NCBI RefSeq assembly: GCF_030546805.1
Contig: NZ_JAUOPC010000003.1
Span: 62,001-126,000, forward strand
Direction: 5' to 3'
Source: Cyclobacterium sp. 1_MG-2023
Lineage (GTDB): Bacteria; Bacteroidota; Bacteroidia; Cytophagales; Cyclobacteriaceae
DNA: 64,000 nt
Position 1 is the stretch's first letter; the number at the start of each line of letters is the position of its first letter. The position numbers and the translations under genes were made by a program. Under the pieces are notes generated by a model. It did not search any database. It had not been told where the DNA came from and worked only from the letters and a program-made list of their open reading frames with translations. Shown one piece after another: positions 61,316-64,000 of this stretch.

Positions 61316-63760
61316 TTAATCTAGCAGTTCAATCTGCAGTTTTAGTATTCTATCAGTAAGATTTTCTGAACTTATGGTATTTCTACTTAGTCGGTCAACC
61401 ATAATAGGAAAGGCAAAAGGAGTTATTTTTTTTGTTTTAATTAGGTGAATCTGATTTCTGTTGATTCGATCAATGACCTTGAAAAGCCTGTTTTTTTCCA
61501 TTTGGATTTGGATCACCTCCTCTCTGGCCTGCGCAAGTAATAGATTGTTAGGTTCATAAGTCTCAAACACTCCATATAAAATCCCCGAACTGGCTTGTAG
61601 GTGTCTGGTTGGTACATTTTTTCCGGGATACCCTTGAAAAACCAACCCGGCAATGGCTGCAATCTCTCGAAAACGCCTTTTACCCATTTCAGTCTCGTTG
61701 ATGCTTGCAAATAAATCATCCATTAGGTTTTCTGTCCGAAACAAATCTTCCTCTAAGCTGTCTTCAATGGGTATGGGGCTATCAGAAAGCAACTCAAAAC
61801 CATAATCATTCATGGCTATGCTTAGGCTAATAGGATAACTTACACTGATTCTGTAAGCAACCAAAGCTGCCAGAACTTCATGTACAAACCGACCCTCAAA
61901 CGGAAAAATAAAAACATGGTACCCATCTCTGCTTTTACACTGTTCTATGAGTAGGGACTCTTGATCAGGAATTCTTGATAAAGTATTTTGTAACTTCAAA
62001 ATAGGCTGAATGGTTTTTAATTCAATAGCATCCAAATTGTTTTTAGAAGCATTTTGCAATTCATCCCTGATCATTTCCGATAGTCTGGAAGACAAAGGCA
62101 TTCTACCTCCCATCCAGCGGGGAATGGTTCCGGTCTTCTTTTTTGATCTTCTTACCAATGCCTTCATTTCCTTGATTTTGACAAATTCCAGGTTGCGCCC
62201 GGCAAACCAAAAAGCATCTCCCGGTTTTAACTTGGAGATAAAACTTTCCTCTACCGAACCGATGTATCCTCCTGTTATAAATTTAACTTGAATCATTGGA
62301 TCGCTTACAATGGTACCCATGGACAATCGGTGACGCATGGCTATTTTTTTATCTGTGACGCGATACAGTCCGTCCGGTGCTAAGTTTATTTTCGAAAACT
62401 CCTCATAACTGCCAAGGGCCTTTCCACCCACTGTGACGAAATCTAACATCCACTGAAATTCATCCCTTGAAAGGTTTCGAAAAGCGTAGCAACTTCTTAA
62501 TATAAGGTAGGCATTCTCAGGTTTGAACCCATCTCCTAATGCGAGGGTGACCAGAAACTGAAGACCTACATCATAACAGGCCTCCATAGGGATTTGGTCC
62601 TCATACGCTCCATTATTTATTGCTTTCCTCAATGCGCTTGCCTCTATCAACTCCAGGGAATGGGTAGGAACAAAATACACCTTGCTTATAGCGCCCGGAG
62701 AATGACCCGACCGGCCTGCTCGCTGTACAAATCTGGTAACTCCCTTGGGACTTCCCACCTGTATTACGGTGTCAACAGGCCTAAAATCTACACCAAGATC
62801 TAAGCTGCTTGTACATACAACAAGTTTCAACTTTTTTTCATGCAAGGCTGTCTCTACCCACGCCCGTACTTGAGGATCCAATGATCCATGGTGCATGGCC
62901 ATGGTTCCCGCCCATTCAGGTTTGGTTTCTAATATTTTTTGGTACCAAATTTCTGTCTGAGACCTTGTATTGGTGAAGAGTAGTAAACTTTGACTTTTTT
63001 CGATAATGGGGATAATTTTGGGCAATAATTTAATGCCTAGATGACCAGCCCAAGGATATTTCTCCACTTCATCAGGTATTACTGAGGCAACTTTTATTTT
63101 CTTTTTAACCTTGCTTCTTATAATTAATTGAGGGGTTTTAGGGCCTAATAAAACTCCATGCGCTTGAGATAGGTTACCTATGGTTGCCGATATTCCCCAG
63201 ACTTTGAATTGAGAGCTTGCAATGGTCTTTAAATACTCAATGGCTAGCTGAACTTGAACTCCTCGCTTGTTGGCCAATAGTTCATGCCATTCATCTACCA
63301 CTACAGCTTTTAGATTGCGAAATAGCTCTTGATTTCCTTTTTGAGCGATTAATAAATGAAGACTTTCCGGTGTGGTAATCAAGCACTCAGGCATGGCTCT
63401 TTTTTGTTGCTGCCTTTGAGATGCCGTGGTATCACCATTTCTAACAGCAATTCGCCAAGGTAATCCGGTTTCAAGGCATACCTCTTGCATGGCTTGACAT
63501 AAATCTTGGGCAAGGGCGCGTAAAGGAGTAATCCAAATCACCTGCAAACCATTCTTTCTCTTTTTTTTCCAACTGTCAGGATATTGATTGACATACTCTT
63601 TCAATATGGGGATCCATAAGGCCATGGTCTTACCACTTCCGGTGGGAGCATTTAATAGTCCACTTTTACCTTCGAGATAATTATTTAAACAATCTTTTTG
63701 AAAGTCGTAGGGTTTTCTATTTTTATAGGCATACCAATTCTTTACCCAATCATTTTTCAT
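61316..63760 (-). CDS. ligase-associated DNA damage response DEXH-box helicase (Lhr-core type)
   Basis: An 814-residue superfamily 2 helicase. Walker A is NAPTGSGKT (GSGKT at 41-45), motif II is DEWHE at 156-160, motif III is ISATIG, motif IV begins LLFTNTRSQTE, and motif VI is FVQRAGRSGH near 342-351. The C-terminal region (about 430-814) matches the winged-helix and Lhr-core segments. In other bacteria it works with a DNA ligase, an exonuclease and PdeM in repair. PdeM is found at 38.2-38.9 kb, not next to this gene; the ligase and exonuclease are not in the window. Confidence 0.9.
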   Translation of the reverse strand: MKNDWVKNWYAYKNRKPYDFQKDCLNNYLEGKSGLLNAPTGSGKTMALWIPILKEYVNQYPDSWKKKRKNGLQVIWITPLRALAQDLCQAMQEVCLETGLPWRIAVRNGDTTASQRQQQKRAMPECLITTPESLHLLIAQKGNQELFRNLKAVVVDEWHELLANKRGVQVQLAIEYLKTIASSQFKVWGISATIGNLSQAHGVLLGPKTPQLIIRSKVKKKIKVASVIPDEVEKYPWAGHLGIKLLPKIIPIIEKSQSLLLFTNTRSQTEIWYQKILETKPEWAGTMAMHHGSLDPQVRAWVETALHEKKLKLVVCTSSLDLGVDFRPVDTVIQVGSPKGVTRFVQRAGRSGHSPGAISKVYFVPTHSLELIEASALRKAINNGAYEDQIPMEACYDVGLQFLVTLALGDGFKPENAYLILRSCYAFRNLSRDEFQWMLDFVTVGGKALGSYEEFSKINLAPDGLYRVTDKKIAMRHRLSMGTIVSDPMIQVKFITGGYIGSVEESFISKLKPGDAFWFAGRNLEFVKIKEMKALVRRSKKKTGTIPRWMGGRMPLSSRLSEMIRDELQNASKNNLDAIELKTIQPILKLQNTLSRIPDQESLLIEQCKSRDGYHVFIFPFEGRFVHEVLAALVAYRISVSYPISLSIAMNDYGFELLSDSPIPIEDSLEEDLFRTENLMDDLFASINETEMGKRRFREIAAIAGLVFQGYPGKNVPTRHLQASSGILYGVFETYEPNNLLLAQAREEVIQIQMEKNRLFKVIDRINRNQIHLIKTKKITPFAFPIMVDRLSRNTISSENLTDRILKLQIELLD

Positions 63761-63790
63761 ATGTTGAAAGCCTGAAAATTATATTTTAAA

Positions 63791-63798
63791 CAAATATA
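63791..63798 (-). promoter_or_regulatory. candidate -7 box (TATATTTG) for the helicase
   Basis: On the minus strand TATATTTG, an exact TAnnTTTG match 30 bases before the helicase ATG. No good -33 box was found. The rest of 63761-64000 shows no gene. Confidence 0.4.
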
Positions 63799-64000
63799 TA
63801 GTTGTTAATTGCCTAAATTATTTCTAAGCACTTAACGTAAATTATCTGTATTAGGTCTTAGACAAGTTACCTTTTAATTGTAACTCATTCTAAAAGTATT
63901 TGTTTCTTGGGTACAATCTCCTGGTTAAAGAAAAAAGCAAGCAGTTTCGGTATATGCCTGATTAGATGCATCTCATGCCTTGATTAAGGAACAGGAGGGA

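Noticed and set aside
1-64000. Search for tRNA, rRNA, CRISPR array, transposase, integrase, phage or toxin-antitoxin genes
   Set aside because: None was seen by reading the sequence and translated frames; a covariance-model scan would be needed to exclude small RNAs.

Overview
The window comes from a Bacteroidota chromosome, most likely a marine member of the Cyclobacteriaceae (Cyclobacterium-like). This is inferred from gene content: GldC, a DUF3098 protein inside an ftsX-uppP-truB-ribF run, a CarboxypepD_reg-type TonB receptor, DUF1080 and Gfo/Idh/MocA proteins, a PVC-type cytochrome, formylglycine sulfatases, AT-rich intergenic DNA, weak Shine-Dalgarno sites and TAnnTTTG-type promoter boxes. 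No tRNA, rRNA, CRISPR array, transposase, integrase or phage gene was seen. The region looks like ordinary core chromosome interspersed with polysaccharide and small-molecule catabolic islands.

Layout. 1-10 kb: tail of an unknown gene, a secreted esterase, queA, menC, then a sugar porter, an AGE-family epimerase, a Tat-exported FAD oxidoreductase and a secreted acetyl xylan esterase-like hydrolase. 10-17 kb: a cold-shock-domain protein with a lysine-rich arm, a 5'(3')-nucleotidase coupled to a coiled-coil membrane protein, a class III aminotransferase, a DUF1080 plus Gfo/Idh/MocA pair, a Bcp peroxiredoxin and an EamA permease. 17.6-28 kb: pncB-pncA (NAD salvage), ferritin, a CocE-type hydrolase, kdsB, rsmE, a GAF protein, a DUF5009 acyltransferase, a NagB-like deaminase and a MobA-like nucleotidyltransferase. 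28-32.4 kb: an SGNH lipoprotein and a TonB-dependent receptor. 32.9-38.2 kb: a tightly packed minus-strand run ftsX-DUF3098-uppP-truB-ribF-scoA-scoB-gldC. 38.2-46.5 kb: the repair nuclease pdeM, an outer-membrane protein, a 1275-residue DUF6807/PVC-cytochrome lipoprotein, a sulfatase and a divergent LamG lipoprotein. 46.7-51.1 kb: small enzymes and DUF proteins (DUF1569, O-methyltransferase, carboxylesterase, DUF1697, YdeI-like). 51.2-60.0 kb: a six-gene minus-strand operon (choline dehydrogenase-like GMC enzyme, betaine-aldehyde-dehydrogenase-like ALDH, sodium:solute symporter, secreted nucleoside hydrolase, acetolactate-synthase-like ThDP enzyme, second ALDH). 60.1-63.8 kb: a PQQ-type sugar dehydrogenase and a ligase-associated DEXH (Lhr-like) helicase.

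The most unusual signal is in the 51-60 kb operon. The symporter reading frame continues upstream of any ATG, GTG or TTG through a complete first transmembrane helix, right up to the stop codon of the upstream aldehyde dehydrogenase in the same frame, so it appears to need a non-canonical start (ATC at 56854 is the best candidate) or readthrough. The upstream dehydrogenase itself starts with TTG overlapping the TGA of the GMC gene. Other points of interest are the cytochrome fusion at 40-44 kb, the separation of pdeM from its helicase partner, a long stem-loop behind the NagB-like gene, and several palindromes in intergenic regions, two of which share an 11-base core.
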